Positions 26,674-34,813 of a stretch of DNA of 64,000 bases are shown here, piece by piece. The notes below the pieces were generated by a model that was not told the DNA's origin, did no database searches, and worked only from the letters and a program-made list of their open reading frames with translations. The translations under genes were made by a program, and so were the position numbers. This DNA is from Terriglobia bacterium (GTDB lineage: Bacteria; Acidobacteriota; Terriglobia; Terriglobales; Acidobacteriaceae), in contig JAIQGL010000026.1 of assembly GCA_020072585.1 (NCBI GenBank), positions 62,001-126,000 on the forward strand. The letters are read 5' to 3'. Each line of letters starts with the position of its first letter. Position 1 is the stretch's first letter.

Positions 26674-28089
26674 GTGCGCAGACTTTACTTCTTTCTTCCC
26701 CAGTTTGCGGTCGTTTTGCTTGCCGCTTTGACTGGATTGCCTGCTCAATCCCAGCCGCAACTCCCGTCTGATATTCGCGAGAAAATTGACAAACTTGTCA
26801 CTGAAACGCTGGCCAGAACCGCAACTCCAAGCGCGTCGTTAGTGGTCGTTAAGGAGGGGCAAATCGCCTACCTCAAGGCTTATGGCAATGCGCGCCTGGA
26901 TCCGCAAACTGCCGCGAAGTCCGAAATGCGTTACTGCCTCGGCTCGCTCAGCAAGCCATTCACGGCTGAGGCAATGCTGCTTTTACAGGAACAGGGCAAA
27001 CTGTCGCTCGATGACAAAGTTTCCCGGTTCCTTCCCGACCTTAGCCGCGCCAATGAGGTCACCATTCGCCAGGTGCTCTCTCAATCTTCTGGCTATCAGG
27101 AATACTGGACTGTCGAGTATCTGCCGCAAAAGGTCCTACAACCGACCACTCCGCGCAAGATTCTCGACGAGGCGGCCCACAGGCCATTGAACTTCGATCC
27201 CGGAATGAAATGGGAGATCAGTGATACCAACTATGTAATTGCCGGGATGATCGTGGAAAAAGCCAGCGGCATGCCTCTCTATCGTTTTTTGCGGGAGAAG
27301 GTGTTTGCGCCGCTCAGCATGGAAAGTGCGATTGATATAGATTCAGAAAAACTGGGCCCTGACGACGCCGCCGGCTACATGCGTTATGTTCTGGGTCCAC
27401 CCCGCCTGGCGCCACGGGAAGGGCCGGGATGGCTGTTCGGAGGAGAGGAACTTGCCATGACTGCGCAGGACATCGGCAAGTGGGACATCTCCTTGATAAA
27501 CCACGAATTACTTAAGCCCTCTTCTTACCGGCAATTTGAAACGGCTGCATTGCTCTCCAATGGTCTGGCAACCGGCTATGCGCTAGGCAATGGCATCACT
27601 CGAAAGGCAGAAAGACGCACACTCTACGGCGTCGGCGATGTTTCCGGATTCAGCGCCGCCAATACCATCTTTCCCGATGACCGCATTGCTATCGCCGTGT
27701 TCGCCAATATGGATGCTGGTGCGCCTGTCGAAATCACCAACGGAATCATCCCTCTTCTGTTTCCCAAAAAATCAGAGCCAGACCCGGATGCTCCCCAGAA
27801 ACTAGAGCAGGCCCGCAAAATTTTTAACTCTCTCCAGCATGGCACTCTCGACCGTTCCTTGTTTACGGAAGATGCGAATATCTACTTCAACGAGCAGGCA
27901 TTGCAGGATTTTGCCTCCAGCCTGAACCACTTAGGTAGCCCGCAGGAGTTTGTCCCGACCGACTACTCTGTTGCCAACGGATTGATCTTCCGCGACTATC
28001 GCATCAAGTTTGCCAATCAGACATTCGTGGCCCATACCATTGAAGTTCAGAAGGGCAAAATCGAGCAATACATCATCGATCAGGAGTAA
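26674..28089 (+). CDS. Serine beta-lactamase-fold protein (class C/PBP-like), exported, altered motifs
   Basis: A 471-residue protein starting at GTG with AAGGAG upstream. A signal peptide is clear (FFLPQFAVVLLAALTGLPAQSQ). The beta-lactamase/transpeptidase-like domain spans about 30-360. The SxxK nucleophile motif is present as SLSK (Ser91, Lys94). The second motif, usually YxN, reads ISD at 182-184, so the general-base Tyr is replaced by Ile. The third motif is also not a normal HxG or KTG, reading GDVSGFSA. About 100 further residues (370-471) form a C-terminal domain without membrane helices. Family members include esterases, D-peptidases and the periplasmic peptidases that trim N-acyl-D-Asn prodrugs, so its place near an NRPS with Asn modules is of interest. 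The missing Tyr makes normal catalysis uncertain. Seventeen bases separate it from the NusG-like gene. Confidence 0.85.
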   Translation: MRRLYFFLPQFAVVLLAALTGLPAQSQPQLPSDIREKIDKLVTETLARTATPSASLVVVKEGQIAYLKAYGNARLDPQTAAKSEMRYCLGSLSKPFTAEAMLLLQEQGKLSLDDKVSRFLPDLSRANEVTIRQVLSQSSGYQEYWTVEYLPQKVLQPTTPRKILDEAAHRPLNFDPGMKWEISDTNYVIAGMIVEKASGMPLYRFLREKVFAPLSMESAIDIDSEKLGPDDAAGYMRYVLGPPRLAPREGPGWLFGGEELAMTAQDIGKWDISLINHELLKPSSYRQFETAALLSNGLATGYALGNGITRKAERRTLYGVGDVSGFSAANTIFPDDRIAIAVFANMDAGAPVEITNGIIPLLFPKKSEPDPDAPQKLEQARKIFNSLQHGTLDRSLFTEDANIYFNEQALQDFASSLNHLGSPQEFVPTDYSVANGLIFRDYRIKFANQTFVAHTIEVQKGKIEQYIIDQE

Positions 28090-28106
28090 GTTGTAACCGC
28101 GAAATC

Positions 28107-28640
28107 ATGGAACCAATCATATCCACTGCCGCTGCTGATTTTGTTCCCGTTGAAAGTTGTGCACTGCCTGAATGGTTTGCCATATACGTCATGTCCAGAC
28201 ATGAAAAGCGGATTGCAGAACATCTCCGGGTCCGGCAGATCGAACACTTTCTTCCGCTCTATGAGGCCCGGCACACGTGGAAAGATGGGTCGAAGGTAAC
28301 GGTTCAGCTTCCGCTGTTTCCCAGTTATCTTTTTGTACGTGCCCTGCGCGGCCAGCGAGGCCGCGCTCTGGAAGTTCCCGGGGTCCTGTCGGCAGTAGGT
28401 AAACGCGAATCCTCCGTTATTTCCGAGACCTACATTGACTCCCTCCGCAAGGCAGTAACCCTCGGAAAAGCAGAGCCACACCCTTATCTCGCTACCGGCG
28501 CATTTGTGCATATCCGGTCCGGTGCTCTGGCAGGACTGCAGGGCATAGTCGTTCGCCAGAAATCCAGTTGCCGAGTGGTACTGTCTCTGGAGTTGCTTAG
28601 GAGAAGCGTGGCAGTTGAAGTGGATATCGCTGACCTCTGA
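28107..28640 (+). CDS. NusG-family specialised antiterminator (LoaP/UpxY/RfaH-like)
   Basis: A 177-residue protein with an N-terminal NGN domain (about 23-115; WFAIYVMSRHEKRIAEHL, then FLPLYEARHTWKDG, then LFPSYLFVR) and a C-terminal KOW domain (about 130-177; GAFVHIRSGALAGLQGIVVR). The length and the free N-terminus match the paralogs LoaP, UpxY and RfaH rather than housekeeping NusG, and no secE or ribosomal protein genes surround it. Such proteins bind RNA polymerase and let it read through terminators in very long operons, including secondary-metabolite operons in the case of LoaP. Here the surrounding genes are unusually long (NRPS upstream; TIG and RHS genes of about 5 kb each downstream). 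Which of these it serves cannot be told from sequence. The ATG at 28107 is 17 bases after the previous stop, with no strong Shine-Dalgarno site. Confidence 0.88.
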   Translation: MEPIISTAAADFVPVESCALPEWFAIYVMSRHEKRIAEHLRVRQIEHFLPLYEARHTWKDGSKVTVQLPLFPSYLFVRALRGQRGRALEVPGVLSAVGKRESSVISETYIDSLRKAVTLGKAEPHPYLATGAFVHIRSGALAGLQGIVVRQKSSCRVVLSLELLRRSVAVEVDIADL

Positions 28641-28653
28641 ATGGATTCCTACT

Positions 28654-30987
28654 ATGCATGTTGCCCAAATGGAATTTCGCCCCCCGCCTGTTGCCCAGCA
28701 GCAACAATCGTCATCAGCAACACCGTTGCTGGCCGTTATAGCATGGTGTTGTCTTTTCCTGCTGGCGGGAGTGGCCATTTTCGCATTGAAGGCCCCGGAC
28801 GCAGTGCCTGCCGACGCGTCTCAAAGCGAATTTTCAGCGCAGCGAGCCCTCGCCCATGTTCGCGCCATCGCACGCGTACCTCATCCTATCGGCACAAACG
28901 CAAACGCAGAGGCGAGGCAGTATCTTGTGGACCAGCTTTCCGCTCTCGGACTGAATCCTCAGATTTTCACGGCAGTGGGAATTGACAACGATTCTTGGGC
29001 GCTCATCGCCGGCAGGACCAATGATATTGTGGGCCGGCTCTCCGGTACAGCAAACTCCGGAGCCATCCTGCTCATGGCGCATTATGATTCTGTTTCCACT
29101 GGGCCCGGAGCAGCAGACGATGCATCAGGAGTTGCTGCCATTCTTGAAGGCTTGCGTGCATTGAAGACGGGACCCCAATTAAAAAACGATCTGATCGTCC
29201 TTATTACAGACGGCGAAGAACCGGGGCTGCTGGGAGCAGAATCGTTTGTGGCTTCTCATCCCTGGATGAAGGATGTTGGTCTGCTGATGAATTTCGAAGC
29301 CCGTGGCAATCACGGCCCTTCAATGCTCTTTGAGACCAGCGTCAATAATGCTGCTTTGCTGAATGAAGTAGCCAGGGCCGCCCCCTATCCTGTAGGCTCT
29401 TCATTCTTTTATTCGCTTTATAAGCTACTGCCTAACGATACAGATTTCACGCAGTTTCGACATGCGAGAATCCCCGGACTCAATTTTGCGTTCGGCGGAC
29501 ATTTCGAAGCCTATCACTCGCGGCTGGACACCCCGGAAAATCTTGATACTACGTCCCTTCAGCACCATGGCTCGTATCTTGTTTCATTGGTTCGCCAGTT
29601 CGGCCAGATGGACCTGGGGAACCTCGAGCGGGAATCCGGAGACGCCATCTTCTTTGACTGGTTTGGCGCGAACTTGATCACTTACAGTGAACGCTGGGTT
29701 TTGATAGGTCAAATTGTCGTTACGCTTCTGCTGGTTGTGGCGATTGTTTTCAGTGTTCGACGCGCAGAAGCAAATCTAGGGCGTTTCTTCAGGGCTATAG
29801 CTGTTTCTTTTCTGATGCTGGTTGTGATCCCTGGAATGATGGCCATTGTCGGATGGCTGCTTCTCCTGATACTCAGCGGACGTATGCTGCTCGGCGACAC
29901 GCCAGCAAATTCCTTTCTCTTGAATGGTCTGGTTCTGCTCGGAATTGCGACTGGATCGGTTGTTCTGGCCAGGTTGCGCCGGCGTTTCCGTCTTGAAGAA
30001 TTGTCGCTGGCAGGCCTGACACTCGTTTGCATTCTGAGCTGGGCCTTTGCTCTGCTGCTGCCGGGGGGGCATTATCTGTTGTTCTGGCCGCTGTTTCTCG
30101 CTGTCTGCGGATTTTTAGTTCTTGCAATCCTGAGAGCAGGATCTCTAAGAAGCCGAGCATTGGCAGCACTTCCGGCGGTGGTAATCACAGTGCTGCTGTT
30201 TGCCCCAGTGGCGTATCTTTTGTATGTCTTTCTGACTCTGAGTCTATTGAGCATCGCTGCTACCGGCTTGCTTCTCGGTCTGTTTTTTCTAATCTGTGTT
30301 CCTTTCGCGAACATCGCTGTGCCGCAACGCCCGTGGCGCACGGTCCTGCTGCCATTGTTTGTCGCGGCCGCAGTTTGCGTAGCGGTTGGAATTCTTCAGT
30401 CGAATTTTAGTTCGCAGCATCCAGGACACGACCATCTTCTCTACAGTCTGAATGCGGATGATCATGCGGCTGTGTGGATCAGTGACGATCCCGCTCTCGA
30501 CGAATATACTGCGCAGTTTCTTGGCAAGACTCCCAGCCGCGAACCGGTCCCAAATTATCTGACTGGATCGTTGCGCACCCCTTTTTCCGCTTCAGCTCCA
30601 TCAATTGATTTGCAGCCTCCGATAAGCGAAATCAAGGCGGACGAACAACAGGGTGACCTTCATCGTCTCCGGATGAATGTGAGATCACAAAGAGATACAG
30701 GCCTCATGGCGGTTCGATTTGATTCCAGCGTGAAGCCTGTCTCGATGGAAATCTCCGGCCGCCATGTGAAGCTGGAGTCAGGTCAGAGCGGGCTGTTCAT
30801 ACTGTTGTATGGAATGGATGCGCAAGGGGCCGATCTGGATCTCACGTTGAATGCGCCATCAGGAGTTTCATTCTGGATCAGCGACTATTCTGCTGGCCTG
30901 CCCACAACGATCCGGCGCCCGTCCGAATTCATTGCTGCTCAGGGTAGTGACCAAACTGTAGTGTGCCGGAAATATAAACTGAACTAA
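28654..30987 (+). CDS. Membrane-anchored M28-family zinc peptidase
   Basis: A 777-residue protein. ATG 28654 is preferred over 28615, which overlaps the NusG-like gene and adds residues before the polar N-terminus; the Shine-Dalgarno signal is poor for both. One membrane helix (WCCLFLLAGVAIFAL) is followed by an M28 aminopeptidase domain (about 60-330). Expected metal and catalytic residues are visible: MAHYDSVSTGPGAADDASG (His, Asp), TDGEEPGLLG (Glu-Glu), NFEARG, and HSRLDTPENLD (His). Roughly eight membrane helices (350-600) and a soluble C-terminal domain follow. This layout resembles the Fxna/ER metallopeptidase and vacuolar membrane protease group. It would trim peptides outside the cytoplasm. 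Its position next to a peptide pathway suggests processing or resistance, but it could equally be a housekeeping peptidase. Confidence 0.87.
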   Translation: MHVAQMEFRPPPVAQQQQSSSATPLLAVIAWCCLFLLAGVAIFALKAPDAVPADASQSEFSAQRALAHVRAIARVPHPIGTNANAEARQYLVDQLSALGLNPQIFTAVGIDNDSWALIAGRTNDIVGRLSGTANSGAILLMAHYDSVSTGPGAADDASGVAAILEGLRALKTGPQLKNDLIVLITDGEEPGLLGAESFVASHPWMKDVGLLMNFEARGNHGPSMLFETSVNNAALLNEVARAAPYPVGSSFFYSLYKLLPNDTDFTQFRHARIPGLNFAFGGHFEAYHSRLDTPENLDTTSLQHHGSYLVSLVRQFGQMDLGNLERESGDAIFFDWFGANLITYSERWVLIGQIVVTLLLVVAIVFSVRRAEANLGRFFRAIAVSFLMLVVIPGMMAIVGWLLLLILSGRMLLGDTPANSFLLNGLVLLGIATGSVVLARLRRRFRLEELSLAGLTLVCILSWAFALLLPGGHYLLFWPLFLAVCGFLVLAILRAGSLRSRALAALPAVVITVLLFAPVAYLLYVFLTLSLLSIAATGLLLGLFFLICVPFANIAVPQRPWRTVLLPLFVAAAVCVAVGILQSNFSSQHPGHDHLLYSLNADDHAAVWISDDPALDEYTAQFLGKTPSREPVPNYLTGSLRTPFSASAPSIDLQPPISEIKADEQQGDLHRLRMNVRSQRDTGLMAVRFDSSVKPVSMEISGRHVKLESGQSGLFILLYGMDAQGADLDLTLNAPSGVSFWISDYSAGLPTTIRRPSEFIAAQGSDQTVVCRKYKLN

Positions 30988-31030
30988 CTAAATGGTGCTC
31001 TGCTGAACTCAATCACAAGCGCCCGATAAA

Positions 31031-31065
31031 TTGGTAGTGTCCTAAGATTGTCCTAGGGCTACCAA
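31031..31065. repeat. Inverted repeat after the M28 gene
   Basis: TTGGTAG and CTACCAA are perfect seven-base arms around 21 bases that hold a further CCTA/TAGG pairing. No T-run follows, so it is either a weak terminator or another transcript structure. Confidence 0.4.
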
Positions 31066-31162
31066 CAAATTCCATGCTTTCCTAAACCGCTGAAAAAGGT
31101 CTAAACTGGGATCGTATTTTTGCAATTGACCGGGTTTTGGAACGTGAATCGGAGTAATTCAA

Positions 31163-31375
31163 TTGCGCTGGCATCATCAACTGACGCTCCGATCACATTC
31201 CATCTTCAGCCGGAGCGAGGTTGACCACAAACTCAACGACGAGTTGCAGTTTTATCTTCAACAGCCTATAGAGAATACTTATGCCGGGGAATGGTCCCGG
31301 AAATGCTTGCGCCGCTACGTTGCGGTCGCAGCCCGGAATGGAACAGATCAAGGAGGAATGCCGCGAAATGCGTAA
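31163..31375 (+). pseudogene. Frameshifted N-terminal region of ADOP permease 2
   Basis: A TTG at 31163 with GGAG eight bases upstream opens a frame reading MRWHHQL, then RSEVDHKLNDELQFYLQQ. This is the cytoplasmic N-terminal region typical of ADOP permeases. The expected continuation, a GMxPEEA...ALR...GMEQIKEECREM pattern, is split over the two other frames: MVPEMLAPLR from 31291 and ATLRSQPGMEQIKEECREMR ending at about 31370. At least two small indels between about 31270 and 31340 therefore cut this region off from the permease body. Sequencing error is possible, but two shifts within 60 bases make real decay more likely. Confidence 0.75.
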
Positions 31376-33857
31376 CGTTAATTTCATCGAAAATCTTCTC
31401 CAGGACATCCGCTTTGGGTTCCGCATGCTACGTCGCAATCCCGGCTTTTCTTTTCTGGCGGTTCTTTGTCTCACGTTCGGGATTGGAGCCAATGCCGCCG
31501 TTTTCAGTTGGATTGAAGGGGTACTGCTTCGGCCCTTTCCTGCTGTAGCCCACCAGGAGAGAATGGTGTCTTTCACCGCGACAGTACCTGAACGTTACGA
31601 CAAAGGCGAAGGCAGCCTCGGGTACGACGATGTTTCCTGGCTTGACTTTCTCGATTTCCAGAGAGACTGCAAGTCATTCGACTGGTTTATCGCCGACCAC
31701 ATTACCAGAGCTACATTCAACGTTGGCGAGCGGGCAGAATTGTCAACCGGCAGCGTCGTTTCGTCGAATTATTTCGATGCTCTCGGAATCCATCCCATTC
31801 TTGGGCGAACGTTCCGGCCTGAAGAAGACTGGGGCCGGAATGGTCATCCCGTGACCGTCATCAGTTATTCGTTGTGGAAGGAACGTTTTAAGGGCAATCC
31901 CAATGTCGTTGGACAGAAACTGCTCCTGCGGACTGTGCCTCACACCATTATTGGAGTGGCGCCGGAAGGCTTTTACGGCACCTTCGTCGGCTATCCCATG
32001 CAATTCTGGGTTCCTGTCTCAATGCAGGAAGTTTTTGTCGGAGGCAACTACAAACTGGAAGATCGTGGCGACGGCTGGATTGAGGGTTACGCCCATCTTA
32101 AACCCGGCGTCACCATGCAACAGGCGCAAGCCGAGATTTCGGCTGAAGCCAAACGTCTTGAAAATCAGTATCCCAACACAAACCGGGGACGCGGCGCGAA
32201 GCTTTTTCCATTATGGAAAACACCATTCAACCAAGCCGGCACTCTGGCGCCGACCTTGGGAATTTCGCTTGTCGCTGTATTCCTGGTGCTTCTGATCGCC
32301 TGCGCCAACGTCAGCAGCCTGCTACTTGTCAGGTCGCTGGCCCGCCAGCACGAAATCACGGTGCGCCTCGCGCTTGGCTCCCGGCGTGGCAGGTTGCTGC
32401 GGCAACTTATCACTGAAGGGCTGGTTCTCTCTTCGGTAGCCGGCATCTGCGGACTCTTGCTTGCTTATCAATGCCGAAATCTGATGGCCGTCTTCTTCCC
32501 AGCGTCGTCTGTTCTCGCCACCAATTTGTCGGGAGCCATAGACTGGCGTGTGATCGCATTCAGCGGCGGGGTTTGCCTGATTTCGACACTGATGTTTGCG
32601 CTTATTCCCGCCCTTCAGACCAGCAAGTTGGATATTGCCGGAGCACTCAAGGCGGAATCCGGAACTTCTTTCGGAAACCGAGCAAAATCCCGCATGCGCT
32701 CTGCCATGGTCCTTATCCAGGTAGCGCTTAGCTTCATTCTGGTGGTGGGTGGGGCTTTGCTGGTGCAGAGCCTTCAGCGGTTGCGATCAGCCGATCCCGG
32801 CTTTTCCCCCGATAATATCGTTACGACAACTTTTGACCTGGCCGGAGCGGGCTATGATGCCGCACGCGCACAGCGCTTTCGCGACAATCTTGTGGATCGC
32901 GTCAAGGCCATCCCCGGAGTCGAATCTGTTACGTTCGTTAGAATGAGACCATTCAGCTACCAGGGTTATCTTGCAGGCCTCATCACCGTGGACGGCTATG
33001 AGCCGGCCCCTGATGAAAGGCCGACCGTGGAATACAACCAGGTTGGCCCTGCCTATTTTGAGAATATGCGGATTCCTATCGTGTCCGGACGGGAATTCAC
33101 CCGTGCCGATAACGGAAACAGTTTCCCCGCTGTTATCGTGAACCAGGAAATGGTGGCCAGGTACTGGCGTGGCGTGGATCCGGTGGGCAAGCGCATTCAG
33201 TTGGACGGCAAATGGCTGCAGGTGGTGGGCGTCGCCAAAACTTCGAAATACGGCTCCTTTACCGAATTACCCCAACCATTTCTGTATGTCAGCACGGATC
33301 AGTTCCCGGTAGTCAATAGCTTCCTGATGATCCGCGCCGCGCAATCACCAGGCTCGATGTCTCCCGTCCTGGCCCGTGAAGTTCATTCTATGGATGCGGG
33401 GCTGGGCATACAGGAAGTCATTACTCTACGCGACCACATGAATCGTTCTGCGCTATCGTCACAGAAGATTGTGGTAGCCCTCCTGTTTATTTTTGGCGGA
33501 ATCGCGCTGCTGCTGGCCGCCGTGGGGCTTTACGGTGTCATGTCCTATGCGGTTTCTCAGAGCAAACGTGAGCTTGGCTTGCGCATGGCACTGGGTGCTG
33601 GCGCGCTCGATATGTTTCGCACTGTAATGATGCGCGGACTGGTGCTGGCGGTCGGTGGCGTGTTACTAGGCTCCATCGCAGCCATGTTTTTGACCCGGTT
33701 CATTGCCACGGGAACACTGCTGTATCACGTGAATCCACGTAGCCCGGCGGTTTTTATGGTCGCATCGCTGGTGATGGTAGTAATTTCCATAGCGGCCTGC
33801 TTCACCCCGGCATGGCACGCGGCCCGGACCGATCCCATTCGAGCCCTGCGCGAATAA
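31368..33857 (+). CDS. ADOP-type ABC transporter permease 2
   Basis: An 829-residue membrane protein closely related to the permease at 20394-22871 over its whole length. It opens MRNVNFIENLLQDIRFGFRML, then LGIGANAAVFSW-like helix 1 (here FGIGANAAVFSW), a MacB-like periplasmic domain, an FtsX core (RSLARQHEITVRLALG), a second periplasmic domain, and a second FtsX core (SQSKRELGLRMALGAG), ending RTDPIRALRE. ATG 31368 gives a protein like copy 1; ATG 31338 would add ten residues that belong to the decayed N-terminal region, and AAGGAGG at 31349-31355 favours 31368. There is no partner ATPase nearby. The cytoplasmic N-terminal extension seems to have been lost by frameshift, yet the permease body is intact. 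Confidence 0.9.
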   Translation: MRNVNFIENLLQDIRFGFRMLRRNPGFSFLAVLCLTFGIGANAAVFSWIEGVLLRPFPAVAHQERMVSFTATVPERYDKGEGSLGYDDVSWLDFLDFQRDCKSFDWFIADHITRATFNVGERAELSTGSVVSSNYFDALGIHPILGRTFRPEEDWGRNGHPVTVISYSLWKERFKGNPNVVGQKLLLRTVPHTIIGVAPEGFYGTFVGYPMQFWVPVSMQEVFVGGNYKLEDRGDGWIEGYAHLKPGVTMQQAQAEISAEAKRLENQYPNTNRGRGAKLFPLWKTPFNQAGTLAPTLGISLVAVFLVLLIACANVSSLLLVRSLARQHEITVRLALGSRRGRLLRQLITEGLVLSSVAGICGLLLAYQCRNLMAVFFPASSVLATNLSGAIDWRVIAFSGGVCLISTLMFALIPALQTSKLDIAGALKAESGTSFGNRAKSRMRSAMVLIQVALSFILVVGGALLVQSLQRLRSADPGFSPDNIVTTTFDLAGAGYDAARAQRFRDNLVDRVKAIPGVESVTFVRMRPFSYQGYLAGLITVDGYEPAPDERPTVEYNQVGPAYFENMRIPIVSGREFTRADNGNSFPAVIVNQEMVARYWRGVDPVGKRIQLDGKWLQVVGVAKTSKYGSFTELPQPFLYVSTDQFPVVNSFLMIRAAQSPGSMSPVLAREVHSMDAGLGIQEVITLRDHMNRSALSSQKIVVALLFIFGGIALLLAAVGLYGVMSYAVSQSKRELGLRMALGAGALDMFRTVMMRGLVLAVGGVLLGSIAAMFLTRFIATGTLLYHVNPRSPAVFMVASLVMVVISIAACFTPAWHAARTDPIRALRE

Positions 33858-34813
33858 CCAGCGCGCCGCTAACCACGAAGAAATGAGCGAATGCAGTTGA
33901 TGCGGCCGAGTGATCCGACAAGAAAACCTCGGCTGCATAGGCGAAACCCTTAGCTGCATAGCGCAGTGTTGTTTTAGCGGGTTTGCCGCCACTTTTACGG
34001 AAACTTTGCCCTTTAACTCAGTTGGCGTCTAGACCTAGCTTTTCTCGAACCCCAGTTTCTGGTCTGGGCCGATTCCCGGAAAAATGAAATTCCTGACTCT
34101 TTGTTGACGGCAAAACATCATTATGGCGAGCCACAACTCGAACCCGGCACCTCCCACGGAACATACTGCGCTGAATTGAAACGCCCTTTACCGCTTGTCA
34201 CTATTATTGCCAAGCATTTGCGATATGAGCAGCCTTGGGCGCGAGTCGAGTTTGCTGTTCGGCAGCTACACGGACGGACCGATAGGTTCAATCAGCTCAG
34301 TCCGCACCGAGTTTTTGATAGCGACAACCCTAAAAATCAGATCCTTAATTAGACATATTAAGAGCATAATGGCTATCAATAAGATTCATTAGCTCTCCAC
34401 TCCACACTAATTTCATCTTTGATGTACTTACTCTAATCTTCGGCCTTGCTAAATAATTAATTAATAGAGATTTCAAGTATCTCTTCCTGCCATTTGTCTA
34501 ACTATAAAGGCATATATTGATGGATCACAAATAAGTATGATGTGACAAAATTGTGAATGATAGTAGTGATGCATAATCCTATGCATCTACTCGCAGAGAT
34601 TAAGAAAGCAATTTGGCCAGCACAATTAAAATATGCACATAGAGGGGAGATTTATTCCCGGTTTGAAACAAAGTGCCAAAACAGATCACGAATTAACTAG
34701 TTAAATTTTTTTCCACCAGTTTTTATTTGCAATGCATGTGCTCTCATTCTAGACTTCGTCCGTCGTTAAGAATCCTAATCAGTAAAGAACGCCAAGAGCA
34801 CGATCGGATTTCT
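33858..34813 (+). other. AT-rich intergenic region
   Basis: About 950 bases with no convincing gene. A hairpin (GCGGCCGAG at 33902 with CTCGGCTGC at 33928, nine pairs, one G-U) and a direct repeat GCTGCATAG (33932 and 33953) lie just after ADOP 2; no T-run follows. From about 34330 to 34720 the sequence becomes clearly richer in A and T than its surroundings. That stretch probably holds the promoter of the large exported TIG protein, but I cannot place -35 and -10 boxes with confidence. No tRNA or known riboswitch was recognised. Confidence 0.5.
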
